This document shows positions 15,698-26,679 of a DNA stretch of 32,213 nt, piece by piece. Every line of letters starts with the position of its first letter. The first letter of the stretch is position 1. A model generated the notes under the pieces. That model ran no database searches. It saw only the letters and a list, made by a program, of their open reading frames with translations, and was not told where the DNA came from. The DNA is from Caenispirillum bisanense (lineage in GTDB: Bacteria > Pseudomonadota > Alphaproteobacteria > Rhodospirillales > UBA2165), in NCBI GenBank assembly GCA_945877815.1, contig CAMDWJ010000043.1, forward strand, positions 1 through 32,213. The letters run 5' to 3'. The translations under genes were made by a program, and so were the position numbers.

Positions 15698-15771
15698 GTC
15701 TGCTCCCTGCGGGCTCCGTCGTAGAGGCCGACTATACCGCACGCCCGCTTGGAAAAGAAACTGGGTTGGCC

Positions 15772-16086
15772 TCAATTTCCCTCGGCAGATTTCGGTGCCG
15801 CCGCCGGATTCCATTGACCTCGACGCATACGCGAAATTTTCACCGAACTGAATAACCCCGCCTTCCGAAACGGTTCGTTCTCGGAGAACGATTCTGCGGC
15901 GGCGCGGTCCGGCACATTGACGATAAGGACGCTACCGGTACGCGTCGCATCTTCGTCGGCAAGAAGCGCCCCACCCAACACGAGAATATCTTGATAAGCA
16001 TCGAGATAAGCGAAATGCGCTTCGCGCGTTGCGGCGCGGATCGCGGCCCCCTCCGCGCGATCTTCCTGATAGATAATGTAAAGCAT
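15772..16086 (-). CDS. YciI-like protein
   Basis: This 104-residue protein is of the YCII/dimeric alpha-beta barrel type: MLYIIYQEDRAEGAAIRAAT, then HFAYLDAYQDILVLGGALL, the typical VLIVNVPDRAAAESFSENEP, and FRKAGLFSSVKIS. A conserved His (HFAYL) and the Asp of the PDRAAA region are present. YciI proteins occur as accessory or dehalogenase/lactonase-like enzymes in aromatic pathways, but few have proven activities. GGAG precedes ATG 16086; the upstream TTG start is less likely. It is the last gene of the minus-strand operon, 26 bases after ridA. The C-terminal ~20 residues, rich in Pro and Ala, are probably unstructured. Confidence 0.8.
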   Translation of the reverse strand: MLYIIYQEDRAEGAAIRAATREAHFAYLDAYQDILVLGGALLADEDATRTGSVLIVNVPDRAAAESFSENEPFRKAGLFSSVKISRMRRGQWNPAAAPKSAEGN

Positions 16087-16112
16087 GGACGTCTCCGTCG
16101 AGCGATAGGCGC

Positions 16113-18276
<2,164 letters not shown>

Positions 18277-18304
18277 AACGATCCCGACAATTTTGACTAA
18301 AATC

Positions 18305-18338
18305 AATACTAGAAAAATTAATTATTATTTCTAGTATT
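18305..18338. promoter_or_regulatory. Palindromic operator upstream of the hydroxyanthranilate operon
   Basis: AATACTAGAAA (18305-18315) and its exact reverse complement TTTCTAGTATT (18328-18338) flank a 12-base A/T-only spacer. It lies between the monooxygenase start and the divergent intergenic region, in a short AT-rich island unlike the surrounding DNA. This has the form of a binding site for a dimeric repressor (MarR, TetR or GntR type). No such regulator is encoded next to it. Confidence 0.6.
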
Positions 18339-18853
18339 CAGAGCTAATAATCCGGCCCGCAGCAACGACACCCGCAGCAGCATATCCCACGAAACAGGCA
18401 GCCAACGCGCTATCGCCAGGGCGGCAAGCCATTGAAACCCGGTGTCGCATCATAAGACTGTTCCCACGCTTCGCACATATTATTGGTTATTTCCGTCGCT
18501 TTGCCGTAAATCCCGACAAGGATGGCCTTGGTCCTATTTTTCGACTTGGCCCATAATCCCGCCAAGGGTCCAGGCTATTTCGGTCAAGCATGCTCCGAAT
18601 GCAATATTCGTTAAGTCGCAATTCGTGTCTTGCTTGGCTATGTAGGTTTCTTGCTATTCTGTGCCACACGGGTTCTACGGGGTTAGGGGGATGACTTCTA
18701 CCGTTCAACCTTGTGCCCCGACGTCACAATCCGCAGCGGTCGGTCTACCGCCAGTTAAATCAACGAGTTGGCTTCCTCGATCCACGAATTGAACGCCCCA
18801 GCATATGCAGCGACGGCAAACGATTCGGGACGGGAGAACAAGGAGAGACAAAC
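18339..18853. other. Intergenic region upstream of the LigJ-like gene
   Basis: About 515 bases lie between the operator and the LigJ-like gene. Short open frames on both strands carry no recognisable domain. The only item of note is a 33-codon frame at 18691-18792 with a purine-rich AGGGGG just before its ATG. A promoter for the downstream gene probably lies here, but no convincing -35/-10 pair stands out. Confidence 0.4.
18691..18792 (+). CDS. Possible 33-residue leader ORF
   Basis: ATG at 18691 follows TTAGGGGG and opens a frame of 33 codons (MTSTVQPCAPTSQSAAVGLP, then PVKSTSWLPRSTN). It stops 61 bases before the LigJ-like start. The composition is Ser/Thr/Pro rich with no known motif. It could be a translated leader or chance; evidence is weak. 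Confidence 0.2.
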   Translation: MTSTVQPCAPTSQSAAVGLPPVKSTSWLPRSTN

Positions 18854-19876
18854 ATGTATAACGGTACCAAGGTTCTCGACATCCACGCGCACGTGTCGAT
18901 GCCCTACAATGGCGGCAACGTCCTCGCGTCAATGATCGCGAGCAACACGCCCACGAAGCTAGATCCGCGCAAGCCAGGTGGCCTGCCCGATATTGGCATG
19001 AGCCCGGACGCTATGAAGGCGCGCGTAAAGCGCCATACAGACCTGATGGACGAGGCGAATATCGACGCCCAGTTGGTGGGTCCCCGCCCGTACATGGCGA
19101 TGGGCTACATGCAGCCGCATCTGCTGCCGGCCTGGTCTCGTTTCCAGAACCTGCTGATCGCCAAGCAGTGCGAAATGGAACCGAAGCGCTTCGTTGGCGC
19201 GGCGGCGCTTCCGCAGAACGCCAAGGCCGACGATCTGAAGCATTGCCTGCCCGAGCTCGAATTCTGCCACAAAGAACTAGGCTTCCATGGCATCTATTTG
19301 AGCCCGGATCCGTCCGGCGACCGTGGCTCGCCGGGCATGGATCAGAAATACTGGGATCCGGTCTATGAATACGCCCAGAAGAACAAACTGGTCATCATCG
19401 TGCACGGCACCAACTGCTCGGATCCACGCATCGCGACTATCCCGCACAACTATCAGATCGGTTTTGTGTGGGAACAGTACCTCGCGACGCAGCTTCTATC
19501 GCATGGCGATGTGTTCAAGCGGTTCCCTGAGCTGAAGGTCGTCGTCTGCCATTGCGGTGGCGCGCTCGACCGGTTCATCAAGACCGACCATCACTTGGCG
19601 CAGAAGGATCTCAGCAAGAATCTGTTCTTCGATACTTGCGCGCTCGACATCGACTATCTCGAGGCAGCCATCAAGCAGCGTGGCGTTAACAACATGCTGT
19701 TTGGCACGGAAACCCCGGGTTCGGGCAGTGCGGTTCGTCCGGAAACCGGCCGTCCGAGCGACGACCTGGTTCCGGTCATCTCCAAAATGGCTTTCTTGAG
19801 CGAAGCCGACAAATTGAAAATCTTCAACGGCAATTCCGCGCAGGTTTGCCCGGGGTTGGCCAAAATCGCCGCCTAA
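18854..19876 (+). CDS. Amidohydrolase-2 enzyme, LigJ-like (4-oxalomesaconate hydratase type)
   Basis: This 340-residue TIM-barrel enzyme has the HxH pair H11/H13 (DIHAHVSMP), a third His in IIVHGTNCSD, a further His in VVVCHCGGALDRF and, instead of the usual GTD, a Glu in LFGTETPGSG. In Sphingobium LigJ, which hydrates 4-oxalomesaconate in protocatechuate 4,5-cleavage, the fourth zinc ligand is likewise a Glu, so this member is nearer to the hydratase branch than to decarboxylases. AAGGAGAG upstream of ATG 18854 fixes the start. It is followed by a strong terminator, so it is monocistronic. An RraA-type aldolase (29505-30152) would catalyse the next step. The assignment is by motif only. Confidence 0.8.
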   Translation: MYNGTKVLDIHAHVSMPYNGGNVLASMIASNTPTKLDPRKPGGLPDIGMSPDAMKARVKRHTDLMDEANIDAQLVGPRPYMAMGYMQPHLLPAWSRFQNLLIAKQCEMEPKRFVGAAALPQNAKADDLKHCLPELEFCHKELGFHGIYLSPDPSGDRGSPGMDQKYWDPVYEYAQKNKLVIIVHGTNCSDPRIATIPHNYQIGFVWEQYLATQLLSHGDVFKRFPELKVVVCHCGGALDRFIKTDHHLAQKDLSKNLFFDTCALDIDYLEAAIKQRGVNNMLFGTETPGSGSAVRPETGRPSDDLVPVISKMAFLSEADKLKIFNGNSAQVCPGLAKIAA

Positions 19877-19897
19877 TCCAGGCTTGAAGATAAAAGC

Positions 19898-19929
19898 AGG
19901 CGGTCGGCGTTCGCGCCGGCCGCCTTTTT
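19898..19929. terminator. Bidirectional Rho-independent terminator between convergent genes
   Basis: AGGCGG-T-CGGCG pairs with CGCCG-G-CCGCCT around a four-base loop, giving a 12-pair stem with one G-U. Five T follow on the plus strand, and four T follow on the minus strand after GC. It serves the LigJ-like gene and the convergent class II aldolase. Confidence 0.85.
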
Positions 19930-19938
19930 ATTGACCGC

Positions 19939-20706
19939 CTACTTGTCGGTCTTGGAAAAGCCGGCGCCCATGTTCCAATCCTGCGCATAGTAGGGACGCC
20001 CAACTTCACGGCACCAATTCTCCCAGCCGCGCTCGATCGTGAAACCGGCACGCGCCCTGGCATTGGCCTCAACCTCGCCCTCGCTCAACGGGAACACCTC
20101 GCCGTCGCCGAGTTGATAGGCCTTGATCAGCATGTCGGCATTGATCTCGAGATAAATCGAAGTGAAGACCACGTCGCGCAGCGATTTCGCGGCGACCACG
20201 CAGCCATGACCGCGCATCAAGGTGACAGTGCGATGCGCCAACGTTCCGGCGAGATCGCGGCCCATTTCGATCGAGGTCACCAACAGATTCGTCGTGCCGA
20301 ATTTATGCGCGATATCCCAGTTGGGAATATCGGTTCCGATCGGCGCGCACATATGCATGATCGGCTGCATCTTCTTTTTCTTCTGGACAGTGAAGGGAAC
20401 GACGTTCGGGCTGTGATTGTGCACCACCGCCATGACGTCCGGACGCGCCTCGTAGACGGCACCGTGGATAAAGCGCTCGGAATAGGGTTTCCCGGGCTCG
20501 TGTCCCACGATCTTGCCCTCATGGGTGAATTCGGTGATATCGCCAATCTCGACGCAATGGGGTGCGCGAGCCCTCGACAACAGGAAATGGCCCGGTATTT
20601 CGGGATGGCGTACCGAAACGTGACCGAAGGAATCGACCACATTATGTTCGGCTAAGATGTGGTTGGCGGTAACGAGGTCTTCCTTTAGCAGGCTTAGGTC
20701 GGTCAT
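19939..20706 (-). CDS. Class II aldolase/adducin-family protein
   Basis: This 255-residue zinc enzyme is of the fuculose-1-phosphate aldolase superfamily. It has NVVDSFGHVSVRHPEIPGHF (conserved G-x-S/N-x-R region), the metal site AVVHNHSPNVVPFT with HxH, and the third His in TLMRGHGCVVAAKSL. Family members carry out retro-aldol cleavage or, in aromatic pathways, decarboxylation of hydroxy-oxo acids. GGGAG before ATG 20706 supports the start; 26 upstream in-frame codons lack support. It is divergent from the third amidohydrolase across a 147-base promoter region. The C-terminal ~45 residues (GFTIERGWENWCREVGRPYY) resemble those of catabolic rather than sugar-phosphate members, by impression only. 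Confidence 0.85.
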   Translation of the reverse strand: MTDLSLLKEDLVTANHILAEHNVVDSFGHVSVRHPEIPGHFLLSRARAPHCVEIGDITEFTHEGKIVGHEPGKPYSERFIHGAVYEARPDVMAVVHNHSPNVVPFTVQKKKKMQPIMHMCAPIGTDIPNWDIAHKFGTTNLLVTSIEMGRDLAGTLAHRTVTLMRGHGCVVAAKSLRDVVFTSIYLEINADMLIKAYQLGDGEVFPLSEGEVEANARARAGFTIERGWENWCREVGRPYYAQDWNMGAGFSKTDK

Positions 20707-20853
20707 AGCTCGATTTCTCCCTGGGATATTGGCTGAACCTACCCATTTCCAGGCCGGACGGAAAGGTGCCAACGGTCCTCCCACGGCAATTGCGAAGGGG
20801 CATCCATTCGCTTATGAGACATTCACAAATACTCATCTGGGAAGGCGCGACCT

Positions 20854-21804
20854 ATGGCCACTCCGCATCGAATCGACGTGCATCATCATATTCTCCCACC
20901 CCGCTATGTCGCCGAGGTCGGGGATGCCCGGATTGGGCCGCTGATCGTTTCGGGTAAGACGCCACAGTGGAGCCCCAGCCAATCGGTCGAAGTCATGGAC
21001 CGCCATGGCATTGCCACTGCTGTCACCTCGATGTCGGCCCCCGGCTTGTGGTTTGGCGATTCGCAGGCGACGCGCGATCTGACTCGCCATTGCAACGACT
21101 ATGCCGCCCAGATGCGCAGCGACCATCCAGGGCGCTTCGGCGTCTTCGCCGCCCTGCCGCTACCCGATGTCGACGCGAGCCTCGAGGAAATCGAATATGC
21201 GCTCGATGTGCTGAAGGCCGACGGCCTAGGTCTCGTGACCAACTATGCCGGAACCTATCCAGGCGACCCCGCGTTTGCGCCCGTATTTGACGAACTGAAC
21301 CGACGTAAAGCCGTCGTCTTTTTCCATCCGAACGACGTGCCATGCAGCACCTGCCTAGGCGAGATACCGCCGGCGACCTTGGAATTCCCATTCGACACGA
21401 CCCGCGCCATCACCAGCCTGCTCTATAGCGGCACTCTGGCACGGTGCCCCGATATCCGGTTCATTTTCTCTCATGCGGGCGGGACGGTGCCATTCCTGGC
21501 CGAACGGATCGCCCGGCTCGCCGCTCGGCCCGAATTCAAGGAAAAGGTGCCAAACGGCGTGATCCCCGAGTTTCAGAAGCTTTATTACGACACGGCCTTG
21601 TCGGCTAATTCCTTTGCCTTCAGCGCATTGCTGCGACTGGTAACACCAACCAACGTCCTGTTCGGCACCGATTACCCCTTCGCCCCCGAACCGACCGCAA
21701 CCGCGACCGTCAAAGGACTGAGCGAACTTGGCTTGAGCCCGGACGAGCTCAAGGCCATCGAACGCGACAATGCTCTACGGTTGCTGCCCGGCCTTCGGCG
21801 CTGA
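20854..21804 (+). CDS. Amidohydrolase-2 enzyme (ACMSD/6-methylsalicylate decarboxylase-like)
   Basis: This 316-residue metal-dependent enzyme has the HxH pair H10/H12 (DVHHHILPP), a His in VFFHPNDVP, a His in FIFSHAGGTVPF and an Asp in FGTDYPFAPEPT, all the ligands of the decarboxylase-type amidohydrolases. It is shorter than the other two members in the window and clearly not a recent duplicate. Likely reactions are non-oxidative decarboxylation of an aromatic acid or of aminocarboxymuconate semialdehyde, the product of the dioxygenase at 16580-17098. The start at 20854 follows GGGAAGG. Its 3' end is convergent with modC, 47 bases apart. Confidence 0.85.
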   Translation: MATPHRIDVHHHILPPRYVAEVGDARIGPLIVSGKTPQWSPSQSVEVMDRHGIATAVTSMSAPGLWFGDSQATRDLTRHCNDYAAQMRSDHPGRFGVFAALPLPDVDASLEEIEYALDVLKADGLGLVTNYAGTYPGDPAFAPVFDELNRRKAVVFFHPNDVPCSTCLGEIPPATLEFPFDTTRAITSLLYSGTLARCPDIRFIFSHAGGTVPFLAERIARLAARPEFKEKVPNGVIPEFQKLYYDTALSANSFAFSALLRLVTPTNVLFGTDYPFAPEPTATATVKGLSELGLSPDELKAIERDNALRLLPGLRR

Positions 21805-21851
21805 GTCGAGGTTCGGCCACGTCCGATGGACGAATTTACCGCCGCCGATTT

Positions 21852-22961
21852 TTATCCGACAAGTGCCACACTCTTGATTTGAATAAAGACTCGGCTTCCC
21901 GGTACGAGGCCGAGAGCTTCTTGGGATTTCCGCGTCACTCGGGCGACAATCCTAGCTCCTGTTTCGCTCTCGCCAAGACGCGCGACAATGTTCATTTGAA
22001 TACGAGCGGCATCATGCGGATCGACCGATACGATTTTTGCAGGCAGACAATTTTGTATTGTCGTCGAAACGGGTGCAACCAACGTGAAGCTCACGTCGGA
22101 TGCACTGATCTTAAGGCGTCGACGTTGACCGATTTCTCCTCGACGACCGGGCACGATCAAAGACCCGCCCGATATCGAGAGACTCGTCAGCGCATAAACC
22201 GAATCTATCCCAGAGATCGTACCGTCCAAAGTCACCGCAGCATCCGGCGCATGTACCAAGGGTAGGGTCGGATCCGCCTCCAAATCGGCAAGTACGCCCG
22301 ATGCCAGCACACGCCCGCGATCCAAAAGCACCAACGTATCGGCGAGGCGTTCGACCTCGGAAATATCATGACTTACATAAATGATCGGAAGCGAGAGTTT
22401 GTCGTCGAGCGCCTCGAAATAGGGAAGTATTTCGTCCTTCGTCATGCGATCAAGCGCCGACAAGGGCTCATCCATCAAAAGCAGGCGCGGCTGAGACAAA
22501 AGCGCACGGCCGACCGCCACGCGCTGGCGTTCGCCACCCGAAAGATGAGAGGGCGCTCGCTCAAGCATATGCCCAAGACCGAGCAATTCGATAACGTCAT
22601 TAAAATGAATCTCTTCGCGCAGTCCCGCCTTCAACGCCCGTCGATGACCGAACAGAAGATTGGATCGGACCGATAGATGCGAGAATAGACTTGCTTCTTG
22701 GAACACATAGCCAATCGAACGTTCATGCGGCACGCGGAAAATTCCTTGCCCATCGTCCTGCCACACTTCGCCCGCGACCGTGAGCCGTCCGGGCAATCGC
22801 TGCAATCCAGCCAGACAGCGCAAAATTGTCGTCTTGCCGCAGCCCGATGGACCGTACAAGGCAGTCACGCCGCGCATCGGCACATTGATTGCCACGTCGA
22901 GCGTGAAGCTCCCGAGAGTTCCAGAAAAATGCGCTTCGATCGCCACGTCCGTTGTCCTCAT
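21852..22961 (-). CDS. modC: Molybdate ABC transporter ATPase ModC
   Basis: This 369-residue ATPase has Walker [10 protein letters not shown] (37-45), Q-loop VFQEASLF, signature [16 protein letters not shown] and Walker [13 protein letters not shown] followed by the switch His in [13 protein letters not shown]. The C-terminal ~90 residues form a TOBE/Mop domain ([20 protein letters not shown] region) typical of ModC. The [13 protein letters not shown] and [12 protein letters not shown] spellings are ModC-like rather than CysA-like. Its ATG (22961) overlaps the modB stop as ATGA. The frame is open for 220 further codons upstream, but that is antisense-free read-through within modB and not used. 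Confidence 0.92.
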   Translation of the reverse strand: MRTTDVAIEAHFSGTLGSFTLDVAINVPMRGVTALYGPSGCGKTTILRCLAGLQRLPGRLTVAGEVWQDDGQGIFRVPHERSIGYVFQEASLFSHLSVRSNLLFGHRRALKAGLREEIHFNDVIELLGLGHMLERAPSHLSGGERQRVAVGRALLSQPRLLLMDEPLSALDRMTKDEILPYFEALDDKLSLPIIYVSHDISEVERLADTLVLLDRGRVLASGVLADLEADPTLPLVHAPDAAVTLDGTISGIDSVYALTSLSISGGSLIVPGRRGEIGQRRRLKISASDVSFTLVAPVSTTIQNCLPAKIVSVDPHDAARIQMNIVARLGESETGARIVARVTRKSQEALGLVPGSRVFIQIKSVALVG

Positions 22962-23641
22962 GTTCGCGGCCAGCCGATCCGTTTTTCCAACACCAACATG
23001 GCAAGGATCACGACGAAGGCAAACACAAGCATGCCGCCGGCAAGGATATGTGCCTCGACCCAGCGCAGGGTTTCGACATAGTCGTACATCGCGATCGATA
23101 GAACCTTGGTCTGGCCAGGAATATTGCCGCCGATCATGAGGACGACGCCGAATTCCCCAACTGTATGGGCAAAACCCAGAACGGCACCCGTCATGAATCC
23201 TGGGCGGGCAAGGGGCACTGCAACTGACCAGAACCGATCGAAGGGCGACGCGCGTAATGTCGCGGCCACTTCGAGGGGGCGTTCCCCGATAGCCTCGAAG
23301 GCATTGCGGATCGGCTGCACCACGAATGGCATTGAATAAAGAACCGACCCAAGGACCAAGGCTTCGAACGTAAAGGCAAGCGTACGTGCGCCCCATAGTC
23401 CGGCGAGGGCGCCCCCGGGACCGTTCGGTCCCAATAATATGAGGAGATAGAAGCCAAGCACCGTTGGCGGCAGAACGAGCGGTAGCGCCACCACGGCAGC
23501 GACCGCTTCTTTCCAGCGTGCCCTGGAACGAGCAAGCCACCAGGCGATCGGTGTGCCGACGATGAGCAAGACGACGGTCGTTATCGCCGCGAGTGTGAGG
23601 GTCAGCCGGATCGGCGGCCAAAGTTCCGAGAGTTCAGGCAT
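22958..23641 (-). CDS. modB: Molybdate ABC transporter permease ModB
   Basis: This 227-residue inner-membrane permease has about five membrane segments and the cytoplasmic EAA loop [20 protein letters not shown], typical of ModB/CysT-type permeases. [18 protein letters not shown] and [20 protein letters not shown] are diagnostic of ModB. ATG 23641 has GGAAAGAG upstream; 11 earlier in-frame codons are less likely. The usual operon order is modA-modB-modC, but no modA is present upstream: the preceding gene is a dienelactone hydrolase. The binding protein must come from elsewhere or have been lost. A ModE box lies 41-84 bases before the start. Confidence 0.93.
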   Translation of the reverse strand: MPELSELWPPIRLTLTLAAITTVVLLIVGTPIAWWLARSRARWKEAVAAVVALPLVLPPTVLGFYLLILLGPNGPGGALAGLWGARTLAFTFEALVLGSVLYSMPFVVQPIRNAFEAIGERPLEVAATLRASPFDRFWSVAVPLARPGFMTGAVLGFAHTVGEFGVVLMIGGNIPGQTKVLSIAMYDYVETLRWVEAHILAGGMLVFAFVVILAMLVLEKRIGWPRT

Positions 23642-23681
23642 TCGGCTCTTTCCATGCCCCCAACATATCCTCAAGGAATAA

Positions 23682-23725
23682 CACCCATTATCGATATATT
23701 CAACGAAATATATCGATAATGGGTG
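23682..23725 (-). promoter_or_regulatory. ModE box / large inverted repeat upstream of modBC
   Basis: Two perfect 19-base arms, CACCCATTATCGATATATT (23682-23700) and its reverse complement (23707-23725), are separated by six bases. The inner halves ATCGATATATT and AATATATCGAT fit the published ModE operator (CG-n-TATATA half-sites around a ~6-base spacer). The arms extend eight bases beyond that core, so RNA from this DNA would also fold into a long hairpin just after the dienelactone hydrolase gene. There is no T-run. Confidence 0.85.
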
Positions 23726-23760
23726 ATTCGCTCCTTTCCCACGCGCGAAACGTGCCTCGC

Positions 23761-24450
23761 TTACTCTATCCGATCGAATAAGTCGAAGGTGCGCTGATTC
23801 GCGAGGCGCGTCATTTCGGCGTTATAGCCGGGGTGTTCGTTATTGGCGAATCCATGCACACATTTGGGATAGATGAAGCACGTTGCCTGAGGGATATCCT
23901 TCAAAGTCTGGCGAACGCGCTCGGCGTCTTCGGGCGTATGGGTCCGATCGGTTTCCGGTATGTGCAGATAAAGCGGATGACAAATATTCTTCGCTTCGTC
24001 GAGATAGCCGTGTGCGTTTGTTGCGTAATAGCCGGCGGAGGCGCCGACCTCATCCAGTCGCGCGGCCGCGAGGTATGATAAAGTCCCGCCGAGGCAATAG
24101 CCTGTGACTCCGACCCTGCCGCCGGTCTCGCTCATGCCTTTGAGTTTCTGCACGGCCGCCTTCAACGTGACCATACCCTCCTCGGTTTTAAACAGACCCC
24201 GATAGTGCTTTCTCTTGTTTCCCTTTTCATCGACGTCATAAAGCGGTTCCGTTTGATAGAACATATCGGGAAGCAGAACGACATAACCATGCTCGACGAA
24301 GGGTGCTACGACATCCTCATAGTCGGCGCGCAGGCCGAAGACATCGTGCACCATGCACACGCCGATGCCGCTTTTGCCCTTGGGCCGAAACAGCCATCCC
24401 GGAATCGGTTTTCCATCGGTGCCGGAGAAGTCGATCTGTTCGTAGGCCAT
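23761..24450 (-). CDS. Dienelactone hydrolase-family protein
   Basis: This 229-residue alpha/beta hydrolase has the nucleophile Cys119 in [15 protein letters not shown], an acidic residue in the [14 protein letters not shown] region and His in [14 protein letters not shown], giving a Cys-Asp/Glu-His triad as in dienelactone hydrolase of chlorocatechol degradation. It opens with [20 protein letters not shown] as usual for the family. Many members hydrolyse other lactones or esters. AAGGAG before ATG 24450 is strong. It is divergent from the HpcH-ABC-RraA operon, which suggests a joint pathway but does not prove it. Confidence 0.88.
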   Translation of the reverse strand: MAYEQIDFSGTDGKPIPGWLFRPKGKSGIGVCMVHDVFGLRADYEDVVAPFVEHGYVVLLPDMFYQTEPLYDVDEKGNKRKHYRGLFKTEEGMVTLKAAVQKLKGMSETGGRVGVTGYCLGGTLSYLAAARLDEVGASAGYYATNAHGYLDEAKNICHPLYLHIPETDRTHTPEDAERVRQTLKDIPQATCFIYPKCVHGFANNEHPGYNAEMTRLANQRTFDLFDRIE

Positions 24451-24743
24451 ATGGGCTCCTTTCGGTTTTACACGACGGTACTGAAACGCTCATTTCGCAG
24501 CGCCAAAAATCCGACGGCAATAAGCGGACCCGCCCTTGCCCTTGTCAACGAAATCCAGGACTTGGCTCGCTCGCGTTTATTACTTCAAGCAAGCCAAATG
24601 CCCCAGCCGGCCCAATGGACGTGCACGATCCCACCAAATCGGGAGTTCGTCCTTTTCTAAGCCGCTCGGTCGTGATTTATCTGACCAGCGACCATTTGGG
24701 CGACGACAAGCCGCCCGCACAACGATATTGGGGGGGGATAACA

Positions 24744-25616
24744 ATGGTTGAGGGAGTGCGTCTAAATTCGATCATCCGCGCCTTCGAACAGAAGGTGCCG
24801 GCCTTTACCACTTTCGCTCCTGCAGATGCTAATACGGCGATGTCATTCCGCGACACGCCCTATGACGGCATTGTTTTCGAAATGGAGCATACGCCCTGGG
24901 ACGGCTATGTCCTCCGCGATGCTATGCAATATCTGCTCGATCGGCGCCAAATTGCCGAATCCGGCTCGGTCGCAACGACGCTTACACCGCTTGTGCGCAT
25001 TCCCGTCAACGGCAGCGAAATGAACCAATGGATCGCCAAACAAGCGCTCGATATGGGCGCCTACGGCGTAGTGTGGCCGCATATCGCGACCGTCGACGAA
25101 GCCCGTAACGCGGTCGCAGCCTGCCGCTATCCGCGACCTAAGGGTGCACCCCTGTACGAGCCGGCCGGCGCGCGCGGTGATAGCCCGACCGCAGCGGCAC
25201 GCTATTGGGGCCTATCGTTGCAGGAATATTATGACAGAGCCGATGTCTGGCCACTCGATCCCAAGGGCGAGATTCTGGTCGTCTTGATGATCGAGGATAC
25301 CGACGGTATCGCAAACCTCGAAGATATGCTGCGAAACGTTCCGGGTATCGGTCTTATCCTGATCGGCCAAGGCGATTTGAGCCGCGTACTGGGCCATCCA
25401 CGACAATATAACCACCCGACGGTGCGAGCCGCCGTCGCCGAAATTCGCGCCATCTGCAAGAAACACAATGTCATGGTTGGCCGCCCACAGGTCGACGCGG
25501 ACAATATCGAAGAGGCGTTGAAGGAGGGCTATGATTTCCTGATGCCCAGCCCAACGCGGGGTCTGCTCGCGGTCGAGCGCGGCATGCAGCTTTCCAAAAG
25601 ATCATCTAAATCCTAG
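24744..25616 (+). CDS. HpcH/HpaI aldolase (citrate lyase beta-like)
   Basis: This 290-residue TIM-barrel retro-aldolase is of the HpcH/HpaI type. It has DGIVFEMEHTPWD (the conserved acidic metal-binding segment; the family has D-x-E-H), the TPLVRIPVNGSEM strand with catalytic Arg, QALDMGAYGVVWPHI (G-A-x-G-x-x-x-P), CRYPRPKGAPLYEPAGARG and VLMIEDTDGIANLEDML (metal-binding Glu region). It cleaves 4-hydroxy-2-oxo acids to pyruvate plus an aldehyde, or does the reverse. Purine-rich GGGGGGATAAC precedes ATG 24744. It is the first gene of a plus-strand operon, 23 bases before the binding-protein gene, so import and cleavage are probably co-regulated. Confidence 0.88.
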   Translation: MVEGVRLNSIIRAFEQKVPAFTTFAPADANTAMSFRDTPYDGIVFEMEHTPWDGYVLRDAMQYLLDRRQIAESGSVATTLTPLVRIPVNGSEMNQWIAKQALDMGAYGVVWPHIATVDEARNAVAACRYPRPKGAPLYEPAGARGDSPTAAARYWGLSLQEYYDRADVWPLDPKGEILVVLMIEDTDGIANLEDMLRNVPGIGLILIGQGDLSRVLGHPRQYNHPTVRAAVAEIRAICKKHNVMVGRPQVDADNIEEALKEGYDFLMPSPTRGLLAVERGMQLSKRSSKS

Positions 25617-25639
25617 ACGAAACGATAGGGAGAGACCCC

Positions 25640-26677
25640 ATGTTCAATGTCAAAATAGCCGGAGCACTGCTCGGGATTATCGCCGCTGCCATGGCCGTTG
25701 CGATGCCGGCTCAAGCGCAGAACGCGGCTGATTGGGAAAAGGTCGTGGCTGCCGCCAAGAAGGAAGGAAAGGTCGTAGTCTATAGCGGTGCGGCACCCGC
25801 TAGCCTCAAAAAGGCGGTCGAGATGTTCGAAAAAAGCACCGGCATCACAGTCGAAATCCTGATCGGGCGCGGCGCCGAAATCCGCGAGCGCGTCCGTACC
25901 GAACGATCCTTTGGCCGAAATATCGGCGACGTTCTGGTCAACGGTCTGTCGACCGCGATCGGCCAGATGAATGCGGGGGACACGCAGCCGCACGGATACC
26001 TGCCGAACGCGGGCAAACTAGTGCCGCCCTTCACAACCGCTCCCTTCAATAACGGCGATATGATTCTGCCGGTCTACGCGACAAGCTGGGCAATCGCGGT
26101 CAATACGAACCTCGTTAAACCCGGCGAGGAACCGAAAAGTTGGCATGATCTTCTGGACCCGAAATGGAAAGGCAAGATCATTGTCGACAATCCGCTCAGC
26201 AATGGCGGCGGCCAGGCGACCTTTGCCATCTTCCTGGAAAAATTTGGCCGCGAGTTCATCGAGAAGATGAAGGCGCAACAACTCACGTTCTCGGATCAAT
26301 ACACGATAGGTCAGCAACGCCTCGCGCGCGGCGAGTTCGCCATTTATGCGCCGTTCATCGTCAGCGAGACTTATAATCTGAAGGGACTACCCGTTAAGGG
26401 TATCGTACCGATCGAGGGCAAAACCTACAGCTCTCAGATGATCGGCATGTTGGCCGGAGCACCCCATCCGAACGCCGCGCATGTCTTCATTAATTATATT
26501 TTCGGCGACGAAGCCCAGGCCTCTTTTGCCGATCTCGGTTATACGAGCCCCACCGGCCGCGTCTCCACCACGATCACAGAAGACCTGAAGCCTTTAATGT
26601 ACGGAAAACTATTCGACATCATCACCGAGGACCGTCTCAGCAAGGCAGTCCCAATTCTCGAATCGATCTTCAAATAA
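25640..26677 (+). CDS. ABC transporter substrate-binding protein (Fbp/AfuA-like)
   Basis: This 345-residue periplasmic receptor has a clear signal peptide (residues 1-26, ending MPAQA with cleavage before Gln). The mature part has DWEKVVAAAKKEGKVVVYSG, the opening shared by ferric-iron and related organic-solute binding proteins, followed by hinge segments LPVYATSWAIAVNTNLV and DPKWKGKIIVDNPLSNGGG. This fold class includes iron, thiamine, phosphonate and carboxylate receptors. The usual tandem Tyr pair of iron-binding members is not obvious, and with aldolases on both sides an organic acid is the more likely ligand. The gap to the permease gene is only two bases. Confidence 0.87.
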   Translation: MFNVKIAGALLGIIAAAMAVAMPAQAQNAADWEKVVAAAKKEGKVVVYSGAAPASLKKAVEMFEKSTGITVEILIGRGAEIRERVRTERSFGRNIGDVLVNGLSTAIGQMNAGDTQPHGYLPNAGKLVPPFTTAPFNNGDMILPVYATSWAIAVNTNLVKPGEEPKSWHDLLDPKWKGKIIVDNPLSNGGGQATFAIFLEKFGREFIEKMKAQQLTFSDQYTIGQQRLARGEFAIYAPFIVSETYNLKGLPVKGIVPIEGKTYSSQMIGMLAGAPHPNAAHVFINYIFGDEAQASFADLGYTSPTGRVSTTITEDLKPLMYGKLFDIITEDRLSKAVPILESIFK

Positions 26678-26679
26678 AC

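Noticed and set aside
21852-23621. A single 589-residue protein including an N-terminal extension to ModC
   Set aside because: The extra 220 codons are an out-of-frame reading of modB (Arg/Gly/His-rich). The ATGA overlap at 22958-22961 marks the real modC start.
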